A stretch of DNA of 64,000 bases from Trichosporon coremiiforme (lineage: Eukaryota; Basidiomycota; Tremellomycetes; Trichosporonales; Trichosporonaceae). The DNA lies in the NCBI GenBank assembly GCA_039545355.1, contig BCJJ01000022.1:731986-795985 (forward strand), in the 5' to 3' direction. Under the pieces are notes generated by a model. It was given only the letters and a program-made list of their open reading frames with translations. It did not search any database and was not told where the DNA came from. A program made the translations under genes and the position numbers. Position 1 is the first letter of the stretch. Every line of letters starts with the position of its first letter. Of this stretch, positions 20,412-31,358 are shown piece after piece.

Positions 20412-21039
20412 TCTTTTTGAGTCCAGAGAGGTTCCAGGCAGCGCGGAGACTGCTGCAGAGTCATCTTATCGTGTAGAAGAGGTGGAGAAGGGTCGGATTG
20501 CCGAGGGGGCGTTCGTTAGGGGTGTGAAATGATGTGAGAGATCTCCATCCTCTTTAACCCAGAAAGACGACGGTATATGCTCTTGCGGCTCCCATCTTTT
20601 TCCTAGGCCAACGATCTAAATAATAGATGCCCGACCTGCCTCCTTCAACCTCTGGGAACGGCCTGCTCTTGTTACGAAGTGCTGAGGAGCACCTCGATCA
20701 CAGACAAGATAGCCCGTCACGTGATGATGGTTTGGACTTCGTAAAGCTGCCAGCCACATGCCGATGAGGACGTATGCATAGATATCTCGAACCTCCCAAG
20801 CTCTAGTGTGCATGTGAGAAGTGAAGAGAAAGCGTCGGTTTCCCAAGTGACGAAGCAAGGAAGACACAAGGCCAGACGCAATTACGAGATCCGCCACGCG
20901 CCACGCGCCCAGAGCCGAGCCGAGTCGCCACCGTAATCGCGACGTTCCGGTCGGAAGCCGCTCCGACGTCATAAACGACTTTCTTTTCCTCACCTTAGTC
21001 ACCGATTTCCAACTTCAGCCACTCCCTACACCACACGCA
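20412..21039. promoter_or_regulatory. Upstream region of the Fmp32-like gene with GTCACGTG site
   Basis: No gene seen. GTCACGTGA at 20716-20724 is a Cbf1/MiT-type E-box, about 320 bases before the next ATG; the same octamer recurs upstream of other genes here. Confidence 0.4.
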
Positions 21040-22806
21040 ATGTCGACGAACGCGCTGTTCGCCGTACGGCGTGTGCTCCAGCATCCGTCCTACTTCGCCC
21101 CGCTACGACCACCATTGTACCCGCGAACGACAAGAGCGCTGCACGGATCCGCCCTCCGGTGGGCTGTTGAGGGGAGGAAGACACCGAGCGCATACGCGAC
21201 TGCGAGCCGGCACCCTTTCGCCGAGGGACACGGGGGAGGAGGCAGCCAGCCGAACCCGCCCAAGAAGGACGAAGAGGGCCAGGACGACAGGACGAAAGAG
21301 AAGGGGGAGCTTGCTGGAGATCCGAACGATCCAGGTAGTAGGCCAAAGATTGGCCCGTTCTCTAAACCAGTCGACGATGATGCAGCGAACGCAACTCCGA
21401 CGGCGGATGCGAAGCCTGTCGACACTCCGGAGGAGGTTAAGGAGGCAGAAGACCACCACGAGCACCCCGAGCTGCGAACACGTACTGGTCCCCACTCTGC
21501 GCCAGTGGAGGAGGAAGACGCTCCTGCCTCCGCACAGAAGACCGAATCGCCAGAGCTCGCCCCGCAACCCCCAGCAGCTCCGAAACAGACCGTAGTGAAG
21601 GGACCAGCGACAGGCCCAAGCTCTTCTCCACCAGTACCCCTCGAGGTGCCGCAAGAGCTCGCGATTCCACCCCTTCCCCCGCCAAGCTACTTCGGCCCCG
21701 CACACCAGTTCGACACGTACCGCTTCGTGCAGAAGCTGGAGGAGGCGCATGTCCGCGACACTCCCGCGAGGGCACTCATGGAAGGCGTGAGGGGTATGCT
21801 CATCGGGCGTTCGCGGAGGGCGCAGGAGAGCATGCTGTCGCAGCAGGAGCTGGATAACGTGAGTTGGAGTGTCTGGCGGGGGAGATGTGACCAGAAAGTG
21901 TAGCAGAAGCTGGACTTGGTGACCTGGGAAGCTGACAGACAGCAAGCGTACCGGTTCAAAGCGGCGCTGTCCGCGCTCCGCACCGAGATCAGCATCAAGG
22001 CGCGAAATGACGGGCTCAGCATGCGCGCAGCGAGCACGGCGATGCAGCGCGAGGTCGAGGGTCTGGACAGGAAGATGACCGAGGACCTGCAAGGGCTGCG
22101 TCACGAGTGGGTGTTGCGAGCGAAGCGAGCGATCAGGCGAAGCTTCCTCATCTGCCCCGGAGCACGGAGTCAAGCTGACAGCAGTATCGAGATGGAACTC
22201 AACACGCGGAAAGACGACACGCGCGCCCTGATGAAGCGGTTCGAGATTGCGACAGAAGAGATCAACAACAAGTTCACGATTTCGCTTGGCGAACTGAGGA
22301 CCGAGATCGAGAGCGCCAAGTGGGAAGCCACCCGGCGCGCTATCGCCATCATCATCACGCTCGTCATCTGCGGCGTCGCGATAAGTACCTTCACATCGAC
22401 GCTGGCGCCAGCACAAGGTCCTCCGCCCTTGCCTCAGGTCGAAACTCCTCAGACTTCCACTTCCTCCGGCACTTCCACTTCGTCCTCCTCTTCCACCTCT
22501 ACCTCAGCCGGCACCGGTACCTCCACCGGCACCTCCGCCGGAACGTCAATCGGCACCGGAACCGGGGCGGGAACAGGAACCGGGGCAGGAAGCGCGCCGG
22601 TGAAGAAAAAGGTCGTGTACAAGGACGTAGCCGTCGGCCCCGACACGGATCACTTCGACGCCGACGACGAGGACAACCTCGACCTCCTTCACGATGACAT
22701 TGATGCGCTCCTGGAGCAGAGTGCGACAACACGCAGGCCGCGGGCCGAGAAGGCGGCCAAGGTGGCCGAGGAGAAGAAGCGGGTCGAATTCCCAGAGCGG
22801 ATCTGA
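21040..22806 (+). CDS. DUF1640 (MCUR1/Fmp32-like) mitochondrial inner-membrane coiled-coil protein
   Basis: CDS join(21040..21858,21943..22106,22185..22806), 534 aa. The family core is clear: FDTYRFVQKLEEAHV, then a helical region over two splice joins (QAYRFKAALSALRTEI, MQREVEGLDRKMTEDL, MELNTRKDDTRALMKRFE, IESAKWEATRRA) and a C-terminal TM helix (IAIIITLVICGVAISTF). Yeast Fmp32 and human MCUR1/CCDC90 are inner-membrane proteins linked to respiratory complex assembly, proline metabolism and calcium uptake. The first 45 residues are Arg-rich without acids, a likely mitochondrial presequence. The region from residue about 60 to 215 is Pro/Glu-rich linker. After the TM helix comes a Thr/Ser/Gly low-complexity run and an acidic tail, both longer than usual for the family. 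Introns are 84 and 78 nt. Confidence 0.85.
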
Positions 22807-23163
22807 GCTGGCAACGTATCGCTCCATAGACATATGAAAGCTGAGAGGTTGATAGAGCTAGAGAGGACGATCCTGTTGTGCATAATATGTATCTTCGCCA
22901 TTCATTTGCCTGTCCTGCTGCGTTGCCCGGGCAATGTACTACTCCGCCATTCATACTGCTGCTAACTACTGATGGTCTGATGGGGGTTATGTCCGTGGTG
23001 TGTTGTCTCCTCGCCGATGGAAGTCGGAAGTCGGGAGACGGAAAATGTGGGACGGTGATGGTGGATATGGGGCAAACTGAAAAGACATGGCTACTGCACA
23101 CAGACACATATGTACAGTCTAGGATTGAAGGGTGAATGAGCGTCTGGTGTGTGGATTTTACGC
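22807..23163. other. 3' intergenic region between convergent genes
   Basis: No gene seen; it holds the 3' ends of the Fmp32-like and PEX14 genes. Confidence 0.3.
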
Positions 23164-24520
23164 CTACGGGGTCTCCTTGGTCGGGCTTCCCGCGTCGCTC
23201 GGGACACTGCCAACGCTAACCGCGCTGGAGGTAGCAGCGCTAGCGCCGCCGTTGGGCAGCTGCCAAGCGGGAATGGAGGCCTTGCCGCGAGGCTGGAGGA
23301 GGGCGTTGGCGGCCGTCTGCGTCGCGCTCGGCGTGGGGCTCGCGGCGCCCGAGGCGGCGGCCTCGCTGACCGTGTTGCCGCCCTGGCGCGCGACGAGGAG
23401 CGTCTTAAGTGACCGCAGCTCGGACTGCAGCTCCGTCAGCGCCGCGGACTGCGACGCGGCGTGCTTCTCGATCATGCGCGGCACGAGCTCGCGCACGCTC
23501 TCCACCTCGCCGCGCACCTCGCGCATGTCGTCCCGCCATCGCGCCTCTGCGTCCTTCACTGCGCGCGCTGCTGATTCCACGTCCTCCAGCGCGGCGGCCA
23601 CGCGTTCCCGCTCGCTCTGGGCTGCCGTGGCCAGCGCGGCCGTCTCGGCGCGCAGCTCGTCGAGCGCCGCCGCCGCCGCATCGTACTGCTCGGAAAGCTC
23701 GGCTGAGGTCGATTGGAAGGCGGTAGACGAAGGAGGCTTCAGGTGCGGCACGAGGTATTTCCGCGCCAGCGCCGTGACGCCGTACATGACGCCGCCGGAG
23801 ACGACGGCCATGATCTGGGTGTCAGCTCCGTACAGCCTTTCTTTTCGTAGCTCTTCCCTCCCGAGTCCCCGAATTGGGTCACCGCGGTTGAAGGCAGCGG
23901 GTGACCCGATCACTCGGGTGCCCTTTCGCATACTTACGAAGATATCCCTCCAGTCACGCTTCGGAGGCTCCGGGGCCACAACGGCGGCCTGGAAGCCATA
24001 ATGCGGCTGCTGCTGGTAGCTGGGTTGGGGGCGGGCGTACGCCGGCGGCGCGGCGGGTGCGGGGCTCTGAATCGCCGCGCTCGGGTTGCTGGTGCCGTTT
24101 GCAGCCTCCGACAGAGCCTGCTGGATCTCCGTGTCCGTGAGTCCCTTGCCCTGCAGGAACTCGACTTTCTGCGCCATCGGCGAGGTCGCGACCTAGGGTT
24201 AGCTGACATTCAACGAGGGGAAAAGCTGGTGTGTGTATGGATCCCACAGACTCCATCACGGGACGACGATGGGATGCGCATGGCAAATGGGAACAGCCTG
24301 TCGGGGATCTGGGCGAGCGGGACGTCGGATAACCGTCCAGCAAGACAAAGGCAAGAAACGATCAACGCCGCGTACGTTCCCTCCCCTGCCGCAGAATTCT
24401 CCGGACTGTCCAAGAATCCACCCCTTCGCCGCCCACCAAGTCGAGCAGCGCACACACCTTCGGGTCGTTCAGGAACAGGACCGCGTTCCGGATGAGCTCG
24501 CCTCGCGATGAGTCGGCCAT
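23164..24520 (-). CDS. PEX14: Peroxin-14, peroxisomal import docking protein
   Basis: CDS complement(join(23164..23814,23938..24192,24458..24520)), 322 aa. Pex14 is the docking and translocation partner of the PTS1 receptor Pex5 at the peroxisome membrane. The conserved N-terminal domain spans exon 1 to 2: LIRNAVLFLNDPK joined to VATSPMAQKVEFLQGKGL, then TDTEIQQAL. A Pro/Ala/Gln linker follows with the PPKRDWRDIF motif, a hydrophobic segment (MAVVSGGVMYGVTALARKYL) and a long Ala/Glu-rich coiled coil. The tail is Ser/Ala-rich. The two introns are 265 and 123 nt; the first splits the conserved domain exactly at the Lys-Val join, which confirms the splice choice. A Fox2-type enzyme with a PTS1 sits 21 kb away. 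Confidence 0.92.
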
Positions 24521-24996
24521 TGTTGCGGATTAGGGATGGGGGGTGGTGTTGATACAAGTGTAAAGGAAGTTTGTGGAGAAGATGAGGAACACGGATGCGG
24601 TCTGTCGATGGAGTTGGCAGGATCAGCTGGGCAAGGCCGGTGATGGGCTCGCATGGCTCGGCGTTAGAGTTGCCGGCCCATGCTCGCCTGTATGGTGGAA
24701 CGGAAGCAATTCGGTGGGAGAAGGGCATGGTTCGGCAACCGCCGCCTGTGTATTTTGGCGGCGGTCAGCTGGGCTGACCGAAGTTACGGCCAGCTCCGTC
24801 AGCATACGTGCATGTACACCTCTTGACGGCCGAAGGAATGCGGCCTCGTCTGAGCCGTCTTACACACGCTTCGCTCCCGTGGCAGCTGAGTCATTGCATA
24901 ACCCAACACATGTCTATGAGTCCCAAGGTTCGAAAGAGGAGCTTTCTATTAATGCCTGTCTGTCGTTTTTGAGTATGTAGTGTCTATAACCCCTGC
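24521..24996. other. Intergenic region between PEX14 and AAT genes
   Basis: No gene seen; it holds the PEX14 promoter and the 3' end of the aminotransferase gene (both minus strand). Confidence 0.3.
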
Positions 24997-26630
24997 TTAG
25001 AGCTCGCCCTTGACGGCCTTGCTCATCGACTCGGCAAAGTACTCGACGTTGGAGTCGTTGAGACCGGCCATCGAGATACGGCCGTCACGGGTGAGGTAGA
25101 TGTGGGCCTTCTGGGCGAGGGTGTCGACCTGCTCGGGCGTCAGGCCGGTGAAGGAGAACATGCCGATCTGCGACTTGATGTGGCCCCACTCTCCGGGGGT
25201 GTTGAGCTCGACAAGCTTGTTGTAGAGCTTCTCGCGCATGTCGATGATGCGGTCGGCCATGCCCTTGACCTCACCGAGCCACTCAGCCTTGAGCTCGGGG
25301 TTGGAGAGGATGGTGCTGACGAGGCGGGCACCGCTGATTGTTAGCTAGGTACGAACCACGAGTAGCTCACTGGACAGGGGGGTTCGAGTACATGGGGCGG
25401 ATGAGGATCTTGAGCTGCGAGTCGACGCGAGCCTTCTCCTCGGGCGAGGCAGTGACGACCGAGACGGTACCGACACGCTCGCCGTAGAGGCCGAGGTTCT
25501 TGGCGAACGACTGGCAGAGGAGGATCTGGTGGCCCTGCTCGACGAAGTAGCGGGGGGCAAAGGCGTCACGCTCAACGTCACCAGAGGCGAAGCCCTGGTA
25601 AGCCATGTCGAAGAAGGGGAAGTGCTTCTTCTCCTTGACGAGGTCGGAGAGCTCCTTCCACTGCTCCTGAGTGGGGTCGACACCGGTGGGGTTGTGGGCA
25701 CAGGCGTGGAGCAGGATGATCGAGCCCTCGGGAGCGTTCTTCAGGTCCTCCTTGACGGCCTCGAAGTTGAGGCCGACAGTCTTGGGGTCGAAGTAGCGGT
25801 ACTTCTCGAGCTTAAGGCCGGCACGCTTGGCGATGGCACCGTGGTTACCCCAGGTGGGGGTGGGGACGTAGATGGTCTTGTTGGGCCAGAACTCGTTCAT
25901 GAACTCCATACCAATGCGGAGGGCACCGGTGCCGGAGAGCGACTGGGAGACAGCGAGCTGGAGATGTCAGCGACATGAAACAGGGCGAGCACGGGCTCCC
26001 AGCTTCAGGATTCTAGGCAGCAACCTGTGCTGCAGCCGCCGGAAGCTGCGGGCAATTCTACTCACGCGGTTCTCCTTGATGGGGGCAGAGTTCTCGCCGT
26101 AGGCAAGCTCAGTAGCGAGCTTGTCGAACGAGGCAAGACCGGTGATGGGGAGGTACTCCTTGTCGGCCTTCTCCTTGAAGAGAATCTCCTCAGCCTTCTG
26201 GACCGAGGGGAGGACGTAGGGCTTGCCGTTGTTGTCACGCTGCCGTCAGTTGTTGCTTCTCAATCTAGCTCGGGGTTCGGCGTCAAGACTCTCGGAGGCT
26301 CTTTCGCTTCGCGCTCGAGACCGCCGATAACGCGGATACATACGTAAGCACCGACACCGAGGTTGATCTTCTTGGGCGACGTGTCGGCCTTGAAGTTCTC
26401 AGTGATGCCGAGAATGGCGTCGGGGGGTCTGACTCGTCAGCTACTGCATCGGTTTGGTGGGCGTTGAAGTGTCGCGGTTTGTTGTTACCGGGCAGAACCG
26501 GAGGGTCTGAATTTTGCTCCGGAGGCTCGGTGACTGGTACTCACCCAGCGGGGACGTTGGCCCAGGCGCTGACGGCGCGGGAGAGGCGGGGGACGGCCTT
26601 GAGGCGGAGGGCGGAGCGGACGGAAAGCAT
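24997..26630 (-). CDS. AAT1: Aspartate aminotransferase, mitochondrial
   Basis: CDS complement(join(24997..25333,25371..25957,26066..26239,26344..26428,26545..26630)), 422 aa. It interconverts aspartate + 2-oxoglutarate and oxaloacetate + glutamate with pyridoxal phosphate, as part of the malate-aspartate shuttle. Fold I motifs are all present: [16 protein letters not shown] over splice 2, [12 protein letters not shown] after splice 3, [21 protein letters not shown], the PLP lysine K268 in [15 protein letters not shown], and SNPPVHGARL over splice 4. The first 29 residues ([16 protein letters not shown]...) are basic and hydroxylated without acids, a mitochondrial presequence. The introns are 116, 104, 108 and 37 nt. 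Confidence 0.95.
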
Positions 26631-28058
26631 GGCGAGCAAGCTGGGTGGAGAGAAGGGGGAGTGGAGAGAGGGAAGAAGGCGGCGTCGATAATTGATGATG
26701 ACAGTTTTGTGGGCTCGCCGACTTGAGTAGATGCTGGTCAGGTCTGTCAGGGCCAACACGTCCGAAATTCGGGACTGTAGCAGCAGTGCATCGAGGTGTC
26801 AGTGCAGGTGTCATGCGTCAGGGCAGCAGCACCCGAGCACAAGCACAGGCGACCAGGCTGTAGAGCTGCAGTGGCTGCGAAGGTCCTCACCCGGTCAGAT
26901 CTGGCACGCTGGCACGCTCGCTGGATTCCGAGTCGAGATTAGGAGAGTAAACTTTTCTCATTAGAAAAACGCGCGGTGACCCTAGCCCGCGAGTCTCCTG
27001 TCGAAGCCGCCGGCAAATAACGTCCCGACTCACCCAGGCCGATCACCCCCTGCCGCCATGGGGGTCAGATGGGCAGTCAGTTCAAAGGCACTTGCCGCCG
27101 CGCACGTCACGGGCAGTCACTCGACTCGGCCAGCATTCCTGCATCACCCGACATCCTAATCCAGCACGACTAGATGCCAACTCGAACTCGCCGGAGAATG
27201 TACATTATTCATAGACTTTGCGGGGGGGGCACAGAGTGCACGAACTGGGTTCTGATCTTCGGGGCAAGTTGACGCGTCTGTGTATTCTGAAATTTGAGTC
27301 TTCCCTGCTTCCCTGTCCGCGCGCTTCGGCTCAGCGCTTGGGTCTAACCGTAACTACGTCCGCTGCCGCTGCCGCGCTGCCGGGCGTTGCCGCATGCCGC
27401 ATACCGTGCTGCTGTCCTGCTGTGCTCGTGCCGCCGACCCCACCCTGCCTTGCCTCTGCGCGTCACCCCCACTTTGCCAGTCTGATTTGACCTCTGTCAC
27501 AAGCCTTAGTCTGGTCACTGGGCCGATTCGTTCCGATCCCCTTAACCTCGCTGGGTGGAGGTTTTGCTGGCGGTGGAACACACGCCGCAGCAGTGCGTCA
27601 ACAGTGCGTTGGCCTGAGATAGCGAGCCGTGGCGTCATTCGCCATCTCCATAGCGGACTTGCACACCTCCTGCAGGCACAGCAGGCACTGACTAGCGAGC
27701 ATAGATACGTGGTGTCAAAGTGAGACTGCTGAGAGGAATGACCCGGCATCACCCAGCTTGCCTGAAATTTTGGAAGGAGGAACAGCAACTGCCGCCGGCC
27801 CGCACTCAGCTGAACACCCCTCGCCGGCCGCACAAGCGCCCAGATTCGCCCGGCGGTCTGAACCCAGATCTCCGTACAGTTTCACCTCCACTCTCTGTCC
27901 CATGCTATTATCGCATGGCAATTGCACGTGACCATCTGACTTACACGTGGGAGGGGCATCACGTGACGGTCAACAAAAAGTTGAAAGAGATGACGATGAT
28001 CGAGATGAGATGAGAGATCGAGAGCTGCGACGAGGAAGGAAGATCAACAATCACGACC
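26631..28058. other. Divergent intergenic region (1.4 kb) between AAT and the YAR1-like gene
   Basis: No gene is supported; short frames overlap on both strands. The right end carries three CACGTG sites (see separate entry). Confidence 0.35.
27925..27965. promoter_or_regulatory. Three CACGTG E-boxes upstream of the YAR1-like gene
   Basis: CACGTG occurs at 27925-27930, 27944-27949 and 27960-27965, all within 135 bases of the ATG at 28059. The third reads TCACGTGA. Such clusters are targets of bHLH factors (Cbf1-like) in fungi. Confidence 0.55.
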
Positions 28059-28934
28059 ATGAGCACGACACCGATACAAGACGAGCTGGCCGACTTCCTC
28101 CTGTCGTGCCGCTTCGACGAGGGCGAGGAGGTCCGCGCGTTCCTGAAGTCTTACGGCGTCGAGGGGCTCAAGGCCGCCAAGGACGAGCGCGGAAACACGG
28201 CGCTGCACATGGCGTGCGGTAACGGACACCTCGGTGAGTCTTAGGATAGGCGCTCACTCATTTGCTACTGATACTTTTCACACTGGAATGTAGTTCAGTG
28301 GGGAGATTCTGAAGGCTGCGGCGGTGACAAGCTGGAGGAGGTGGAAAGTCAGCTAACAACACAGACGTCCTCAACGCCCTCCTTGAGGTCGCCACCGCTG
28401 AGCTCCTGCAGCAGACGAACGAGGCAGGCTCCCCGCCCGTCCACTGGGCCGTTATGAACAACCACGTCGCGTGCGTCCAGGCGCTCGTTGAGGTTCCGGA
28501 GGAGCGCGGTGGAGGTCTGCCGCTGCTCAAGGTGAGTGGAGTCGCCTGGTCGTGTAGCCCGGCATTATCTTCTCGCCGTCTGTTCAGTTGTATACCCGCT
28601 TTACAGCAGTTGGGCGTCGGACGGCCATTGGAGGCAGCTGTCTGAAGTTGAATGAGCCAAGCTGACACCCCAACAGCAGAAGAACGCCGCTGGCCGTGAT
28701 GCCTTCGACGAGGCCGTCTTCGCCGGCGAGGGCAAGGAAGAGGTCGCGGGCTGGATTGAGGGATACGTCTGGAAGGCCGAGGGCGGTAATGACAAGGACG
28801 ACGGCAAGGACAAGAGCTGCGAGCAGACCGAGGAGATCACCCTCAAGATGGGCGACACCTCTGGCGAGGGCGCCGTCACGGAGGAGGTCGACCTCAGCGC
28901 GCACACGGAGGCGCTCAAGGTTGAGGACAAGTAA
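28059..28934 (+). CDS. Ankyrin-repeat protein, Yar1-like (uS3 chaperone)
   Basis: CDS join(28059..28233,28365..28531,28677..28934), 199 aa. Yeast Yar1 is a dedicated chaperone that binds ribosomal protein uS3 (Rps3) before assembly. Two ankyrin repeats are visible: GNTALHMACGNGHLDVLNALLE (first 20 residues of which span splice 1) and GSPPVHWAVMNNHVACVQAL. They are followed by KNAAGRDAFDEAVFAG and KEEVAGWIEGYV, which matches the third, degenerate Yar1 repeat, and by an acidic tail, as in Yar1. The size also fits the 200-residue yeast protein. The last acceptor is a CAGCAG tandem, giving an optional Gln at the join. Confidence 0.75.
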
Positions 28935-30055
28935 ATCCTCTTCTCTACCCGACACTATCGCGCCTGTTCTCGCCGTTGTTGGCTGTTGTCCGGGCTGTTC
29001 AGCCGATCAGCCCCGGATGATCCACTCGTGATAGTGGATGCGGCGGTCCAAGCGAAGTAGTGGACGGCTGTGCCACCGCGCCGTAAATAGAAGGAACGAC
29101 GGCGTCGCATTCCGCTCGACGATACGCACACCGACACACTCATAGATTCTCTTATTTCTTCATCCCCAGCCCATCGACGGGGGCAGGGGGACTTGTATGC
29201 ATAGAAAGGATTGCTTGGCACAAACACTGCCAAACACTGCCTGACGCTGAAGCTTAACGCGTTGTACGCAAGGAATGAGCACGGGCCAAGCTCAACCAAG
29301 GGACACCCAAGACTCACGCCTTCTTGCGCCAAGCACGGGCTCTGGGGTGCGATTGCGATGCTAATTTGGTTTCTAATGAAAGCATGGATGAGCTATTAGC
29401 GGGAGCATCCCGAGGCTAATGCGGGTTGTATGAGAACTGGTCAAGGTGGCTGTGCGGTGGGACGTTTAAGGGACTGAGGGACCGAGGGATCGGGCGAAGG
29501 GGCCTAGGGTGGCGCAGCCGGTGAGAGCGCATGAGGGCGGTGGGAGGGCCGAGAGAGCAAGAGAGACTGGGCTCTTGAGAACGGCTCCTCAGGCACCGCA
29601 GCAGCCCATCCCTCAGGCCTGGCGGCTGCGCTCCTTCCTCATCCCTCAACCCACCAAGGGCCTGCATCTCCTTTCGTGCTTTCACTCCCAGCGACTAAGC
29701 TTCACCCAGCCAGCCCAACCAGCCCAGACAGCGTGGTACTGCACTCTCACTCGCAACAAACTCAACATCGCTCCCCTTCCTCCTTCTACCTGTGCAACTC
29801 TTTACTTCAAACACATCATATCATCGCTATCTGGCCACCACCACTCTCCTTGCCATCCTTCAGCCCACTGCTCTTTGTTGCACCACCCGAAGCCCCGACC
29901 CAACTCTCCCCCTCTCCGACTCTTGGTTCGTTTTTCCGCCGCCCCGCCCCGCGCCGCCGTGCCGCCAAGCGACTGCGACTGCGATCACACGTCCCTTCGA
30001 CAGACACTCAACCTTATCCCTTCCTCCTCTTCTCTCTTGCCCAAAACACACCACC
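28935..30055. other. Intergenic region (1.1 kb) upstream of the GPI-type protein
   Basis: No gene seen. GAGGGA(C/T) words recur at 29475-29490, as in the region at 10.9-11.6 kb. From about 29740 the sequence is a long CT/CA-rich leader without G runs, typical of a strongly expressed gene's 5' UTR. Confidence 0.35.
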
Positions 30056-30853
30056 ATGCGTGCCGCTCTCGTTGCTGCCGCCGTGCTCGCTGTCTCGGCT
30101 CACGCCCAGCGTCAGCACACCATTCAGGATGAGGTAAGTGGAGTTTCTGGGCCAATGTTGCCCGCTGCGGTCAAAGCGCAACTGCCCGCTGATTAGGACT
30201 TCAAAACTGACAACGCCAGCTTGGTAACTCTATCGTCATCGCGACCACTACCGATGCCGACGGCGACCCCTCCACGACCACTATGTACGCTGAGAGTCTT
30301 GTGCGCGGAGCTGACGACCAGTCGTACGGCATACACGGCTGGTGCCGACGAGCTGACGACCGTCCCGACTGGACGCCACACGACGACGCTCTGGGACGAC
30401 AACGGCGACCCCGTCGTCACGACGTGGACGGGCACGAAGATCCCCACTCTCGCGACATCAGCGGAGGAGGAGGCTCCGTCAACGACGAAGAAGGTGGCCG
30501 ACGACGCCGGCGCTGGCGCCGCCGAGCCCCAGGGCGGAAACAAAGGCATCCAGGGCCCGCCAACCACGACCTACCCGCCCATGACGGCGACGACGTACGG
30601 ATACAAGAACCAGGCCGGTGACTGGGTCACGACCGAGTGGACGCAGAGCTGGACCGCCCCCGCCGAGGCCACTGCGGCCGTCTCCCAGGGCTCCATCCAG
30701 GGCATGCAGGAGTACAAGGACGCGCAGAAGAGCTTCACCGACAAGGCCGTCCAGCCCGGGTCGGCGAAGCAGGGCTCGTCCTCTGGCGCGGAGCGCGTCG
30801 CCGCCGGCGGCGCTGCTGCTCTCCTCGCCGCGGTCGCCTTCTTCGCCTTCTAA
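30056..30853 (+). CDS. Secreted Ser/Thr-rich cell-surface protein, likely GPI-anchored
   Basis: CDS join(30056..30133,30220..30284,30322..30853), 224 aa. It begins with a clear signal peptide (MRAALVAAAVLAVSAHAQ, cleavage probably after AHA or AQ). The mature chain is Thr/Ser/Pro-rich with TTW and WTQSWTAP segments, and no catalytic motif. The C-terminus has a small-residue stretch (SSSGAERVAAGG) and a hydrophobic end (AALLAAVAFFAF), the pattern of a GPI-anchor signal. The second intron is 37 nt; skipping it would shift the frame. Probable role at the cell wall or plasma membrane; no known family recognised. Confidence 0.75.
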
Positions 30854-31358
30854 GCGTACTTGCAAACTTGACACTCGAACTCCGCATTCTCGGCAGAGAA
30901 CACTCCTGAACGGCGCTTTCGCCAGAGGGCGCAGTTCTGACAAGAGCGAAGTCCACTTCCAAGCGCAGTAGAGATCTGCATGCAGATCGGAGCTGCGCCC
31001 CCATCATCCTCCAGCCTTCTCGGCGTAATCACTTACATACCCTTTCCCCCCAACCCTCGACCCCCTCGGCAGTGCCGGATTAGACTAGACGGCACGTATA
31101 CGGACTCTGTCACGATCTTTGTAGTCGGTGCGTGTCGCATGACATGATGCACGATGTTTGTTAGTACAAAGTCTGAGCGCGGAGGGTGAGGGCGGAGCAA
31201 GGGCGTGGATGAGGAGGGCGGCGGTGTGGCGCTGTCAGCTGTCCGGGTCCGATGAGCACATCAATCGGCTGTGTGCTGGCAGCTCGATCGCGGGTCTGTG
31301 TCCGATATGAAATGTGCATGTGTACAAAATGATGATAACTCTACGAGCCATTGGAGGA
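30854..31358. other. Intergenic region between convergent genes
   Basis: No gene seen; holds the 3' ends of the surface protein and PRO2 genes. Confidence 0.3.

Noticed and set aside
21103..22416. A 437-codon minus-strand frame over the Fmp32-like gene
   Set aside because: Shadow frame that crosses both introns of the well-supported plus-strand gene.
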